Of a stretch of 64,000 nucleotides of DNA, positions 44,108 through 52,218 are shown piece after piece (the first letter of the stretch is position 1; the number at the start of each line of letters is the position of its first letter). Below the pieces are notes generated by a model that ran no database searches, was not told the DNA's origin, and worked only from the letters and a program-made list of their open reading frames with translations. A program made the translations under genes and the position numbers. This DNA is from Bin5 sp022821545 (GTDB lineage: Bacteria; Chloroflexota; Anaerolineae; Caldilineales; Caldilineaceae): assembly GCA_963664085.2 (NCBI GenBank), contig CAXXLO010000002.1:3844001-3908000 (forward strand), written 5' to 3'.

Positions 44108-44140
44108 AGCCCTCGTGCAGCCCTCGTGTAGCCCTCGTAC
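44108..44140. repeat. Three tandem 11-bp repeats
   Basis: AGCCCTCGTGC (44108-44118), AGCCCTCGTGT (44119-44129) and AGCCCTCGTAC (44130-44140), bracketed by TTGTAC (44102-44107) and GTACAA (44137-44142), which could pair. They lie between convergent genes. Confidence 0.6.
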
Positions 44141-44157
44141 AATGGCGGGCGGCGCGA

Positions 44158-45264
44158 TCAGAGACGCTTGATAAGCGGGTGACGGCGATCTCTCAAGGGC
44201 AGAGCCGCCCTCGCGCCCGTGAAATGGGACTCGTAGACCGCCGCGACGCATTCCAGCGAAGTCAGGGCGGCGGCGCCGCCAAGCTGCGGCTGGCGATCCT
44301 CCCTGATCGAGTCGACCATATCGCGTACGCTCCAGATCGACTGGCGGCGCTCCCACAGCTGCCCGCCAATTCTGAAGCGTTCGGGGTCGACCGGCAGTTT
44401 CCGCCATTGGGGCGTATGGCTGGGGAAGGAGACATCAAACGGGCAGTGCCACAGTTCGTCGACGAAGGTTTCGGGATTGGGCCTGATCATGAGTTGGCCC
44501 TCGGATCCGAGGATATGGGGTCCCATCATCCAGCCTTGCACCTGCGGGCGGCGGTAGAGTTCCATGACGCCGGACGCCCCATTCTTGCCTTTGATATGGA
44601 CCAGCATCGTATCGCCGGCGACGAATCCATTGTCTCTGCGGTCGGTCGTGCAAAGTTCCCGGCTTGGCATGATGCTGGCTGCGTCAACATCGCGGCCCTG
44701 GTATGTTACCTGGGCGTGAATCCAGTCGATTCCGTCGAGGAACAGGTCCATTTCGTCGAAGTAGTGGACGCCCATTTCCATCAGTTCAAAGCCTGCGGGC
44801 CGCCCCTTTCCCAGTTCGCGCACCGTGCGAAACTCTCCGATCCTGCCCGCGTCTATCCAAGCCTTTGCCTCCTGGAAGAGAGGGCTGAAACGGAACTGGT
44901 GGCTGACGGCCAGGCGCACACCGGCCTCGGCGCAGGCGGCCAGCATCTTGTCGGCGGTCTGCAGATCGACTGAGAGCGGCTTCTCGCTCAGGACATTGAC
45001 GCCATGTTTGGCGGCGGCGATGGCGACCGGGCCGTGCAGGGGGGCGTGAGTGCAGACGCTGACCAGGTCCAGGCCTTCCTTGCGGAACATCTCTTCGTAG
45101 TCGGCATAGCGGGCGGACACGTCATGTTCGTCGGCGCGGGCATTGAGGGCATCCGCGTCAATGTCGCACAGGGCGCTGAGCGCGACCCCATCCAGGTTGG
45201 CGTATGCTGTGGCGTGGGAACGGCTGATGCCGCCGCACCCGACGATGCCGGCTCGCAGTGTCAT
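44158..45264 (-). CDS. Gfo/Idh/MocA family oxidoreductase
   Basis: NAD(P)-dependent sugar or inositol dehydrogenase of 368 residues. The Rossmann motif GIVGCGGISRSHA is at the N-terminus, the catalytic-Lys motif SEKPLSVD is near residue 98, and a C-terminal beta domain carries MEMGVHYFDEMD. ATG 45264 has AAAGGA nine bases upstream. A further ATG at 45273 sits directly on that site and is less likely. The gene is read from a divergent spacer with promoters on both strands. Together with the TIM-barrel gene it could oxidise and isomerise a sugar. Confidence 0.88.
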   Translation of the reverse strand: MTLRAGIVGCGGISRSHATAYANLDGVALSALCDIDADALNARADEHDVSARYADYEEMFRKEGLDLVSVCTHAPLHGPVAIAAAKHGVNVLSEKPLSVDLQTADKMLAACAEAGVRLAVSHQFRFSPLFQEAKAWIDAGRIGEFRTVRELGKGRPAGFELMEMGVHYFDEMDLFLDGIDWIHAQVTYQGRDVDAASIMPSRELCTTDRRDNGFVAGDTMLVHIKGKNGASGVMELYRRPQVQGWMMGPHILGSEGQLMIRPNPETFVDELWHCPFDVSFPSHTPQWRKLPVDPERFRIGGQLWERRQSIWSVRDMVDSIREDRQPQLGGAAALTSLECVAAVYESHFTGARAALPLRDRRHPLIKRL

Positions 45265-45332
45265 TGAGGGCATTCCTTTCACATGTGGTGACGGAACGGA
45301 GGGGCCGCCCCAGGGTAGAGGAGGATGGGAAC

Positions 45333-45341
45333 ATTGTAACA
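45333..45341 (-). promoter_or_regulatory. Extended -10 promoter for the Gfo/Idh/MocA gene
   Basis: TGTTACAAT read on the minus strand (45341-45333), an extended -10 (TG-n-TACAAT). There is no good -35. It lies ~70 bp upstream of ATG 45264. Confidence 0.4.
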
Positions 45342-45380
45342 TGGCCCCGCCGCCGTTAACACCTCAGCAAAAGAGAGCAG

Positions 45381-45409
45381 TTGACACCCGCCCGGATGTA
45401 CACTATTTT
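45381..45409 (+). promoter_or_regulatory. Sigma70-like promoter for the gene at 45487
   Basis: TTGACA (45381-45386), 17 bp and TATTTT (45404-45409). Perfect -35. RNA would start near 45416, ~70 nt before the start codon. Confidence 0.55.
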
Positions 45410-45486
45410 CAGCATGTTCGCGTCATAGGGTGTTGCCAATCGTATCCTGCCGCTGACTCCGGGCAGGACAGTTGACGGAGAGACCA

Positions 45487-46272
45487 ATGCAAACAGTCGA
45501 CTTTTCCCGCTCCTTCCTCACTTTTCGGATCGACTACCTCAAAAGGCCGGCGGAAACCGCTTCCCATGAACCGCCTTCCTCTTTGAACAACGCCCGTATA
45601 CTCCTGGAATGTGTATGCGAGGTGGAGGACAAGGAGACGGGCGCGGCGCAGACTTTCGTGATGGGGGCAAGCTGCAAGACCGAACGCGTCGGGGTTGCGC
45701 GGGATATCTGGATCGAGCCGAATGCCGACTTTGTTCCCATCCTGTCGGTGGAGGAGTATCTGATTGTCAAGACCTATGATGTCGCAAACAAGGGCGTCCC
45801 GTTCTATCCTCCATCGCGGGGAATGCAGCCGGAGCGGCAGGCAGGCAAGGTCGCGGAGGCGTACGACAGTGTGCGTCTGGACGTTCAGCGCGTCGAAGGA
45901 GAGTTGCTGGAATCGGCCGAGCAGATCGTAGAGGCAACCCTGGACCCAAGCTGCCCGCCCCTGGCAGCGAAAACAGTTATAGAGGCAGGTCGATATTCAG
46001 CGGTGTTGGACTACCCGGTCAAGACGATGAATGCAAGCGAACGTGACTTCATCTACCAGACCGACACAGGACCTATTCTGTTTCCAGACTTTCGCCGAGG
46101 GCCGGACGACTTCATCGAAGGGTTCGAGCTGGCTTTTGCCGCCTTCAACTGCCCTGACTGGACCGAATTCATCGTACGGGCGCAGGTCCCGGTTGGTGAG
46201 GGAGTTGACGTTTACCACTATTCGAGACCGGTGCGGCTCGGGGCCAGGAATCAGGTCATCCGGCTGCCGTAG
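45487..46272 (+). CDS. Hypothetical protein
   Basis: Not recognised. The protein has 261 residues and is soluble, with no signal peptide or helix-rich stretch. It appears to be a mixed beta protein with conserved-looking aromatic motifs (FSRSFLTFRIDYLKRP, GVPFYPPSRGMQPERQ, FRRGPDDFIEGFELAF, GVDVYHYSRPVRLG). ATG 45487 follows a GGAG six bases upstream. An earlier GTG at 45472 covers that site. It has its own promoter and is divergent from the Gfo/Idh/MocA gene. The C-terminus overlaps the sulfatase gene tail-to-tail by 17 bp. The neighbourhood suggests carbohydrate metabolism, without direct proof. Confidence 0.7.
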   Translation: MQTVDFSRSFLTFRIDYLKRPAETASHEPPSSLNNARILLECVCEVEDKETGAAQTFVMGASCKTERVGVARDIWIEPNADFVPILSVEEYLIVKTYDVANKGVPFYPPSRGMQPERQAGKVAEAYDSVRLDVQRVEGELLESAEQIVEATLDPSCPPLAAKTVIEAGRYSAVLDYPVKTMNASERDFIYQTDTGPILFPDFRRGPDDFIEGFELAFAAFNCPDWTEFIVRAQVPVGEGVDVYHYSRPVRLGARNQVIRLP

Positions 46273-47659
46273 TTTCTGACGCGCTCATCCACGGCGTGCT
46301 ACTGTCCCAGGCCGTGAGCAGTTTATCCAGCTCGGACGCGGTCCGGGCCTGTTGACCTGTTCCAGCGAGATTATTTGTCTCGTAAGGGTCGTTTCGCAGG
46401 TCGAAAAAGGCGTGGGGCCCCGCGTCTGCGGCTCCCTCTTCAGCCGAAACGCGGCGGCCCAGAAGGTGGGTGGGCGTCCTGACCCCGATCTCGCCGCCGC
46501 TGGTCTCGATGAAGCCCCAGTTCTCGTCCAACTTCTGGCGCTCCCCTGTCAGAACAGGTGAGAGATTCCGTCCCTGTACGCGCTCCGGGACAGGGCAGCC
46601 GCCGGCATCCAACACGGTGGGCATGATGTCGATGAGCTGCGCCACCTGCGAGCTGTTGACAGCGGCGTCCCACAGCCAGGGCGCGTGGAAGATCATCGGG
46701 ACGCGAATCGACTCTTCGATCAGCAGGCCCTTATTGAACATGTGATGGCTGCCCAGGTTGTCGCCGTGGTCGGAGGTAAAGACGACGATCGTGTTGTCGA
46801 GCAGGCCGTTTGCGCGCAAGCCGGCCATCATGCGCCCCACCATGTCATCGACCCAGGTCGTAAGGCCATAGTACAGGGCGGCGAGATGGCGCAGGTCGAA
46901 GCCGTCCGGGATTTCAAGTGTATGGGGGAGCTTCTGCGAATAGTAGAGGAAGTCCCACAGGTAGACTTTGAACCAGTGCTCGTCGTAGGCCATTTGGCCG
47001 TCCAGATATACGTTGGGCCTGAGCGGCACTTCATCCGGGTCGTACATGGCCAGGTAATTTTCGGGCGCGTCCGCGAGCGGCATGTGGGGAGGAGAGATGC
47101 TGTAGTAGAGGAAGAACGGGTTTTCGCGGCCGGCAGCGAGATAGGAGAGGACGTTCTCGATTTCGTAATCCACGCTGAAACCGTCAACGAGCCGCGGACT
47201 GCCGCCGTCACGGACGAAATCCTGACCTGTGTGGCGGTGATTGACCCTGGGGTGGAGCGTATAGTCGAAGCCCACGATTTCGGGGGCGGGGTGAATGTGC
47301 CACTTGCCGATCAGGGCTGTGTCGTAACCGGCGGCCCTGAACTGTTCGGCTATGGTGGGGTCGGGCAGATGAATGCGGTCCTGAAGCGGCCACGGGGCCA
47401 CGATGGGGCGGCCTCGTTCATCGGGCACGGAGACGTTGCCCAAGGCGCCCGTGCAGGTGCGGGCATACTGGCCTGAGATGAGGGACGAACGCGCGGGCAT
47501 ACATACCGGGTCTGTCGACACTGCGTGCTCGAAGCGGACACCTTCGCGAGCGAGGCGGTCGATGTTGGGCGTGCGGATGACGGAATTGCCGTAGCATCCG
47601 ACTTCGAACGCCCGCAACTGATCACAGATGCAGATGATGACATTGGGTTGCTTGCGCAT
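46256..47659 (-). CDS. Type I sulfatase
   Basis: Arylsulfatase/sulfatase-family hydrolase of 467 residues that would remove sulfate esters from a sugar or aromatic compound. C53-x-P-x-R57 (VCMPARSSL) is the motif converted to formylglycine. The N-terminal metal motif reads CDQL, and VFTSDHGDNLGSH supplies further metal ligands. GKWHIHP matches the conserved Lys-His pair. There is no signal peptide, so it may be cytoplasmic. The deacetylase gene starts upstream in the same direction 11 bp before it, which suggests joint action on a polysaccharide. Confidence 0.9.
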   Translation of the reverse strand: MRKQPNVIICICDQLRAFEVGCYGNSVIRTPNIDRLAREGVRFEHAVSTDPVCMPARSSLISGQYARTCTGALGNVSVPDERGRPIVAPWPLQDRIHLPDPTIAEQFRAAGYDTALIGKWHIHPAPEIVGFDYTLHPRVNHRHTGQDFVRDGGSPRLVDGFSVDYEIENVLSYLAAGRENPFFLYYSISPPHMPLADAPENYLAMYDPDEVPLRPNVYLDGQMAYDEHWFKVYLWDFLYYSQKLPHTLEIPDGFDLRHLAALYYGLTTWVDDMVGRMMAGLRANGLLDNTIVVFTSDHGDNLGSHHMFNKGLLIEESIRVPMIFHAPWLWDAAVNSSQVAQLIDIMPTVLDAGGCPVPERVQGRNLSPVLTGERQKLDENWGFIETSGGEIGVRTPTHLLGRRVSAEEGAADAGPHAFFDLRNDPYETNNLAGTGQQARTASELDKLLTAWDSSTPWMSASETTAAG

Positions 47660-47670
47660 CTACCGGCTCC

Positions 47671-49365
47671 CTATTGCGACGGCGAATCGGTCTGCCTGAT
47701 GTAGACGTTCTGAGGGCGCAGGGTCTGCGGTTCGAACAGTTTTGAAACGGTTACGAAGTGGATGCCCCGCCCATGCAGTGCGGCGATGATGGCAGGCACG
47801 GCGTCTACAGTGGACTTGTGGATGTCGTGGGCAAGGATGATCGCGCCAACGGGGGCGTCAGCGATTCTTGCGGCAACTGTTGCGGCGTCGCGGTCCTTCC
47901 AGTCCAGCGGATCGACGCTCCAGAAGATGATCGGCAGCCCGGAGGCCGCGAGAACGCTGTCATTGTAGGCGCCGTAAGGCGGGCGCAGAAAGGGAGTCTG
48001 TTCGCCGATCACCTGCGCGATCAGGTCGTCCGTCAGTTGCAGCTGTTCACGGATCTTTACATCCGGCAGGTGGGTGAGATTGGGATGGTCCCAAGTGTGG
48101 TTTCCTATCTGATGACCCTCTTGAAACATTCGTTGGACTGTGTCAGATTGGATGCGGACCTGGGTTCCGAGGACGAAGAAGGTCGCCTTGACATTGTGCT
48201 CCTTGAGCGTGTCAAGGAGGCCTTCCGTGTAATATGAGGGTCCATCGTCGAAGGTGAGGGCCACGCACGCGACTTCATGGCAGTCTATTTCCCCCTCTGC
48301 CGTCTGTTCGGCCCGGGAAGGCGCCGCTACTGACAGACGCATCTTGGGTGAGAGAGCCGGGAGTCCGAAGAGGGCCTCCTTTGGACTGCCGCCAGCGTCG
48401 GGCTGCCGTTCGGCGTTGCGGTTGCGAAGGCGCGCTGACAGCGCTTCCCACGTCAGCTCGGACAGGGGGATCAGGTAGCCGTCAGCGACGAAGAGATCGG
48501 AATTCGCAGCGGGCGCGGCCGCTTGGGCGTCGAGTCCCAGCAGCCGGCGAATTTCCGGCTTCAGCAGATCGGCGATCGCGGACAGGGGCAAGACGACGTC
48601 GACCACGCCTTCGACCCCTGCAGCGACCTGGTACTTGTCAAACCTGACCAGAATCGTCGCGTCTTCCTGAAACAGAATGTTATCGAAGTTTTCGGCTAGC
48701 GGGGCGGTACCGTCCTCCACCCATTGCGGATCGCTCGCCAATTCTTCCCTGGCAATGCGTTCTTTCAACGCTTCCCTAGTCAGAGTCGAGAGCCGCTGCA
48801 GGTAGCCGCTATCGACAAAGAGATCGTCGATGGTCAGTTCGACGCCGGTGCGGCGGTCAAAGATGTATCCGACGACGAAGGAAGCGCCAGTGCCGCCGGT
48901 ATGAATTGAACGCACAATGTCGAAGAAGATCAGATTCCGGTTTGCGATCGTAACGTCGAAGTGTTGACGGTAGTGGGTGATAAAGGTGGCCGCTTCTTTT
49001 CCGGTCTCGCTCTTGTATTCCTGATAGCTGGCTTCGGTCTCGGTTGCGATGGTACGCCACTCGTCGATGAATTCCTGCGTTACCGCTTCCATGCGGGCGT
49101 TGATCGCATCCTGTTCGGTCACGGGATAGGATACGCGCAGCAGGGAACGACCGTCGTGCTCGATTTCTTCGATTGCCTGGACCCAGACATTTTCATATTT
49201 GGTCGCGTCGAAGGAGGAGGACTGGACGGGGGCCGCAGCGGCTTCCGGCGGTGAAGCAGCCGAAGCGCCGCCTTCCTGTGCCGGATCAGCTATTGGGCGA
49301 CAGGAAGCCAGGGCGACGAGCGAGATGAGGGCCGTTGCGGCGAGCAGTGCGTGGGGACGTTTCAT
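47671..49365 (-). CDS. Lipoprotein polysaccharide deacetylase with DUF4163/DUF3298-type N-terminus
   Basis: Exported lipoprotein of 564 residues with lipobox LVALASC (cleavage before Cys22). Residues about 60-270 resemble the DUF4163-DUF3298 pair found in PdaC-like enzymes. Residues about 365-555 are a NodB domain with VALTFDDGP, HTWDHPNL (metal His pair), RPPYGAYN and ILAHDIH. It removes N- or O-acetyl groups from peptidoglycan or another polysaccharide at the cell surface. It is the first gene ahead of the sulfatase. The metal triad Asp-His-His appears complete. Confidence 0.9.
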   Translation of the reverse strand: MKRPHALLAATALISLVALASCRPIADPAQEGGASAASPPEAAAAPVQSSSFDATKYENVWVQAIEEIEHDGRSLLRVSYPVTEQDAINARMEAVTQEFIDEWRTIATETEASYQEYKSETGKEAATFITHYRQHFDVTIANRNLIFFDIVRSIHTGGTGASFVVGYIFDRRTGVELTIDDLFVDSGYLQRLSTLTREALKERIAREELASDPQWVEDGTAPLAENFDNILFQEDATILVRFDKYQVAAGVEGVVDVVLPLSAIADLLKPEIRRLLGLDAQAAAPAANSDLFVADGYLIPLSELTWEALSARLRNRNAERQPDAGGSPKEALFGLPALSPKMRLSVAAPSRAEQTAEGEIDCHEVACVALTFDDGPSYYTEGLLDTLKEHNVKATFFVLGTQVRIQSDTVQRMFQEGHQIGNHTWDHPNLTHLPDVKIREQLQLTDDLIAQVIGEQTPFLRPPYGAYNDSVLAASGLPIIFWSVDPLDWKDRDAATVAARIADAPVGAIILAHDIHKSTVDAVPAIIAALHGRGIHFVTVSKLFEPQTLRPQNVYIRQTDSPSQ

Positions 49366-49642
49366 CCTAGTTCCTCCTATGGAGGGTAAAGGACTCTTCG
49401 GTTCAAGGGTGGAGCATTCTCTGTCCTGGAGACCGTTTGCGAGCTTTCTCCAACTATATCACAGAGAGCCCTGAAGGCGATTCCCGGTTTTTGGAGTCGC
49501 TTTTGTCCGGGTTGAAGTTGGAGAAGAAGCTACGCTGATTGGACTTGGCGGCCTCTGCAATCTGTGCCAACCTTATGTCTGATCCGGCTGCAGGAGGCGA
49601 TACGGTATCGGTTTAGTTCAAGACGAGAAAGGTGTAATCGAA

Positions 49643-49957
49643 ATGATTCGAAAAGCGTTTGTCATGTCAGTGAATCCCGACCAGCACAAGGAGTACGAAG
49701 TTCGCCATACCCCGATCTGGCCTGAACTGGAGGCGGTGCTCAAGGCGCACGGCGTCAGCAATTACTCCATTTTCCTGCACGCCGAGACCGCTCAGCTGTT
49801 CGCGTACGCTGAAATCGAGAGCGAAGAGCAGTGGAACAGCATCGCTGAGGAGGAGGTGTGTCAAAAGTGGTGGCGTTACATGGGGGACATCATGCCCTCG
49901 AATCCTGACAGCAGCCCCGTTTCGATTGATCTGCGAGAGGTCTTTCACATTGACTGA
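49643..49957 (+). CDS. rhaM: L-rhamnose mutarotase
   Basis: Small dimeric-barrel enzyme of 104 residues that interconverts alpha and beta anomers of L-rhamnose or a related deoxysugar. The family pattern is clear: KAFVMSVNPDQHKEYEVRH (active-site His near residue 21), WPELEAVLKAHGVSNYSIF, and WWRYMGDIM with the conserved Trp pair. AAAGGTG precedes ATG 49643. It is convergent with a PhyH gene. Fucose mutarotases look alike, but the YSIFL and WWRYM motifs favour RhaM. Confidence 0.88.
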   Translation: MIRKAFVMSVNPDQHKEYEVRHTPIWPELEAVLKAHGVSNYSIFLHAETAQLFAYAEIESEEQWNSIAEEEVCQKWWRYMGDIMPSNPDSSPVSIDLREVFHID

Positions 49958-50096
49958 ACGGTCCGCTTTCAGGCAGTTGAAGGAAGGAGGTCGACTGCGC
50001 CAATGTTCCGGCACTTCTCCCGCAGCGGCGCTGATGGAGTTGCCGGGAATGGCGGCATCTTTAACAACAGCTGCTTGTGCTGCCGGGGGGCGGGAC

Positions 50097-50852
50097 CTAC
50101 TCGTCTTCGTCGACTGGAAGCCTCTGCAACAGGTCTTTCTCCCGGTCGGAAAGCGTTTCCAAGTAGGAACGGGCGATAGGGTTTCTGTCCAGCCGGCGGC
50201 GAATATACCACGGGCGCAAAAGGGTGAATCCAGCTTGAACACGAGGCGTGTCCGACAGGTTGGGCGAGCCGCGATGCAGGCATCTTGGATCGCGGACCAA
50301 CACGTCTCCGACATTCATAAGCAGTGAAAGCAGAGGGAACTCACCTGCGCCAACGCGGGACAGCCCCTCGGATTTTGGAAGCAGATGCGTCCCTGCGGCG
50401 ATCTGAAACGGGCCGTTTTCGGTTGTCACATCGACGAAGGGCCAGTTCACCACCAGGATATGCGGTGGCAGAATGACGTCCGGCCGCTCAGGGAACAGTT
50501 CCGGCAAGTCGGCATGGACATCCTGGTGGACTGAACCTTTGAAAGGTGTGTCAGAAGCGAACCCGTCGACTATTACGTTTTCTCCGAGGATACCGGTAGC
50601 GATTGCGAGTATTGCGTCGTCATTGAAGAAGGCGGGATTGTAGAGAGGGGGGCGAAACGGCAAGGGGATGTAGTGGCGGTTCGGTCCACGATTTGGATTG
50701 TCGGCGTGATGGGCCAGGTGGGCGTCGGCGATTGGACGCCAGGCCGCGTGGCAGGCCTCGATCGCGTCAATGGGGAAGTGGCCGCGCAGGATGCAGTAAC
50801 CATCCTGAAGAACCTGGTCGATACACTCTTGAATGTCGATAGCAGGCATCAT
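50097..50852 (-). CDS. Phytanoyl-CoA dioxygenase family protein (PhyH 4)
   Basis: Fe(II)/2-oxoglutarate oxygenase of 251 residues with a complete triad: His and Asp in GSVHQDVHADL and the distal His in RCLHRGSPN. VDVTTENGPFQIAAGTH is the usual core strand. A second ATG at 50849 has better spacing from the AGGAG site. It stands alone between RhaM and an aldolase, so hydroxylation of a sugar-linked or lipid substrate cannot be decided. Confidence 0.88.
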   Translation of the reverse strand: MMPAIDIQECIDQVLQDGYCILRGHFPIDAIEACHAAWRPIADAHLAHHADNPNRGPNRHYIPLPFRPPLYNPAFFNDDAILAIATGILGENVIVDGFASDTPFKGSVHQDVHADLPELFPERPDVILPPHILVVNWPFVDVTTENGPFQIAAGTHLLPKSEGLSRVGAGEFPLLSLLMNVGDVLVRDPRCLHRGSPNLSDTPRVQAGFTLLRPWYIRRRLDRNPIARSYLETLSDREKDLLQRLPVDEDE

Positions 50853-51370
50853 GTCTCCTTCGCAGCTCGGAAATGAGCGAGTTTCATTGCGCCAGAACCA
50901 GGACGCTTCTTGGAACTTGCGAAAAACAGCTACGCTGCGTTGATTTCCTGATTAGTGCCTTTGCCGCCGGGCCCCATGTTAGACAGATCCCCAGTCAGGG
51001 CCTCACCCGTCACTGGTACCCTTGGAAGGCGCACTGTCAGGCTTACAACATAGCTGCCGACTACCGTAAATTCCTGGCACTGGCAATTCTCAGTTTCAGA
51101 CTTCGTCAGAGAAGCGTGCCTGGAAAGTAAAGGGTCGTGAACTATCGGGGAAGAGCTGGCCGGGCCAGTGGGACTCTAACATCAATGCAACATTTTTTCA
51201 ACGGGCAGAAAGGGGATCGGACAGCGGTTGATGATTCCCCTACTATCTCCTATAGTGACGCCCAGACTTACGGCAGTATTCCCGGCGCCGGAATTCAAGA
51301 GTTTGGAGAAGGCGCTGAACGGTTCGCAGGGTACGCTTGCCACCAGACCATCAATTGAGGAGAGGATAGA
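50853..51370. other. 518-bp gene-free spacer
   Basis: No credible gene: the open frames are short, lack ribosome sites and have unusual composition. It holds the promoter at 51228-51256 for the aldolase. I see no hairpin with a U tract, no repeat and no tRNA-like structure. Confidence 0.5.
51228..51256 (+). promoter_or_regulatory. Sigma70-like promoter for the aldolase gene
   Basis: TTGATG (51228-51233), 17 bp and TATAGT (51251-51256). RNA would start near 51263, giving a ~108-nt leader. Confidence 0.55.
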
Positions 51371-52144
51371 ATGCAATCCAATTTCGTGTTGGAAAAGCTG
51401 CAACGCGGCGAGAAAACGTTCGGGAGTTTCCTGGGGATGGGTAGCCCGACCGTCGCTGAACTACTGGCCCACGCCGGCTGTGAGTGGTTGTTGATCGAGA
51501 TGGAGCATAACGGCCTCGACATGGCCCAAGTTGAACACATGCTTATGGCCGTGAAAGGGACAGATACGGTCCCGTTGGTCCGCATTCCATCGGCTGATGC
51601 GGTCTTCATCCAGAGAGCGCTGGATATTGGCGGAATGGGGATTGCGGTACCGATGGTCAGGACCGTCGCCGAGGCCGAAGCGATCGTGCGCGCCTCCCGC
51701 TATCCTCCAGTGGGCAGGCGGAGTTTCGGCCCGCTGCGGGCATCCCATTACACGGTGGAATATGAGACGTATTTCGAGAAGGCCAACGAGAATATACTGA
51801 TCATGTTGATCATTGAAACGCCGGAAGCGGTCGAGAACCTGGAAGAGATTGCCAGCGTTCCGGGCATCGACGTGCTGTTTATCGGCGCCTTTGATCTCTG
51901 CCTCTCCATGGGCCTGAATCCGTTCAAGCTGCCCTTACCGGAGATCGACGCGGTGATGGAGAAGGCCCTGGAGGTTGGCCGGTCCTGCGGCGTGGGTGTC
52001 GGGGCCGGCGCAGGCAGCCCGGAGGAGCTGCGGACGCTGGCGGCGCAGGGTTTTTCGTTCTTGAGTTATGGGCCGGACTACAAAATGCTGGTGGACGCAA
52101 TCCGACCCGGAGTGGAGGCATTCAGACAGGCCGCGAGTGCGTGA
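51371..52144 (+). CDS. HpcH/HpaI-family aldolase (2-keto-3-deoxy-acid aldolase)
   Basis: Class II metal-dependent aldolase of 257 residues, related to 2-keto-3-deoxy-L-rhamnonate aldolase (RhmA/YfaU) and HpaI, producing pyruvate plus an aldehyde. Conserved elements are EWLLIEMEHNGLD (H as base), VRIP, a long GGMGIAVPMVRTVAEAEA segment, LIIETPEAVENLEEI (metal Glu) and IGAFDLCLSMG (metal Asp). AGGAGAGG precedes ATG 51371. With the mutarotase, SDRs and UxaA dehydratase in this region it would complete a non-phosphorylating deoxysugar route, but that link is inferred. Confidence 0.87.
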   Translation: MQSNFVLEKLQRGEKTFGSFLGMGSPTVAELLAHAGCEWLLIEMEHNGLDMAQVEHMLMAVKGTDTVPLVRIPSADAVFIQRALDIGGMGIAVPMVRTVAEAEAIVRASRYPPVGRRSFGPLRASHYTVEYETYFEKANENILIMLIIETPEAVENLEEIASVPGIDVLFIGAFDLCLSMGLNPFKLPLPEIDAVMEKALEVGRSCGVGVGAGAGSPEELRTLAAQGFSFLSYGPDYKMLVDAIRPGVEAFRQAASA

Positions 52145-52161
52145 CCCGGAAAGTGAGAAAG

Positions 52162-52203
52162 CAGTCCCTGCCGGCGGACGGCCTCTTGCCGGCAGGGAAC
52201 TGT
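52162..52203. terminator. Long hairpin between convergent genes
   Basis: TCCCTGCCGGC (52165-52175) pairs perfectly with GCCGGCAGGGA (52188-52198) around a 12-nt loop. Pairing extends by CAG/CTG with a single bulge. It lies between the aldolase and propeller genes and would serve both strands, though the U tract is weak. Confidence 0.6.
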
Positions 52204-52218
52204 TATAGTAGAGGGAGA

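Noticed and set aside
45487..46272. C-glycoside deglycosidase beta subunit (DUF6379-like), considered because of the TIM barrel and Gfo/Idh/MocA neighbours
   Set aside because: The protein is about twice the usual length and I could not match its motifs, so it is left as hypothetical.
50873..51130. 85-codon frame in the spacer before the aldolase
   Set aside because: No ribosome site, unusual composition rich in Cys/Arg/His, and no resemblance to a protein family.
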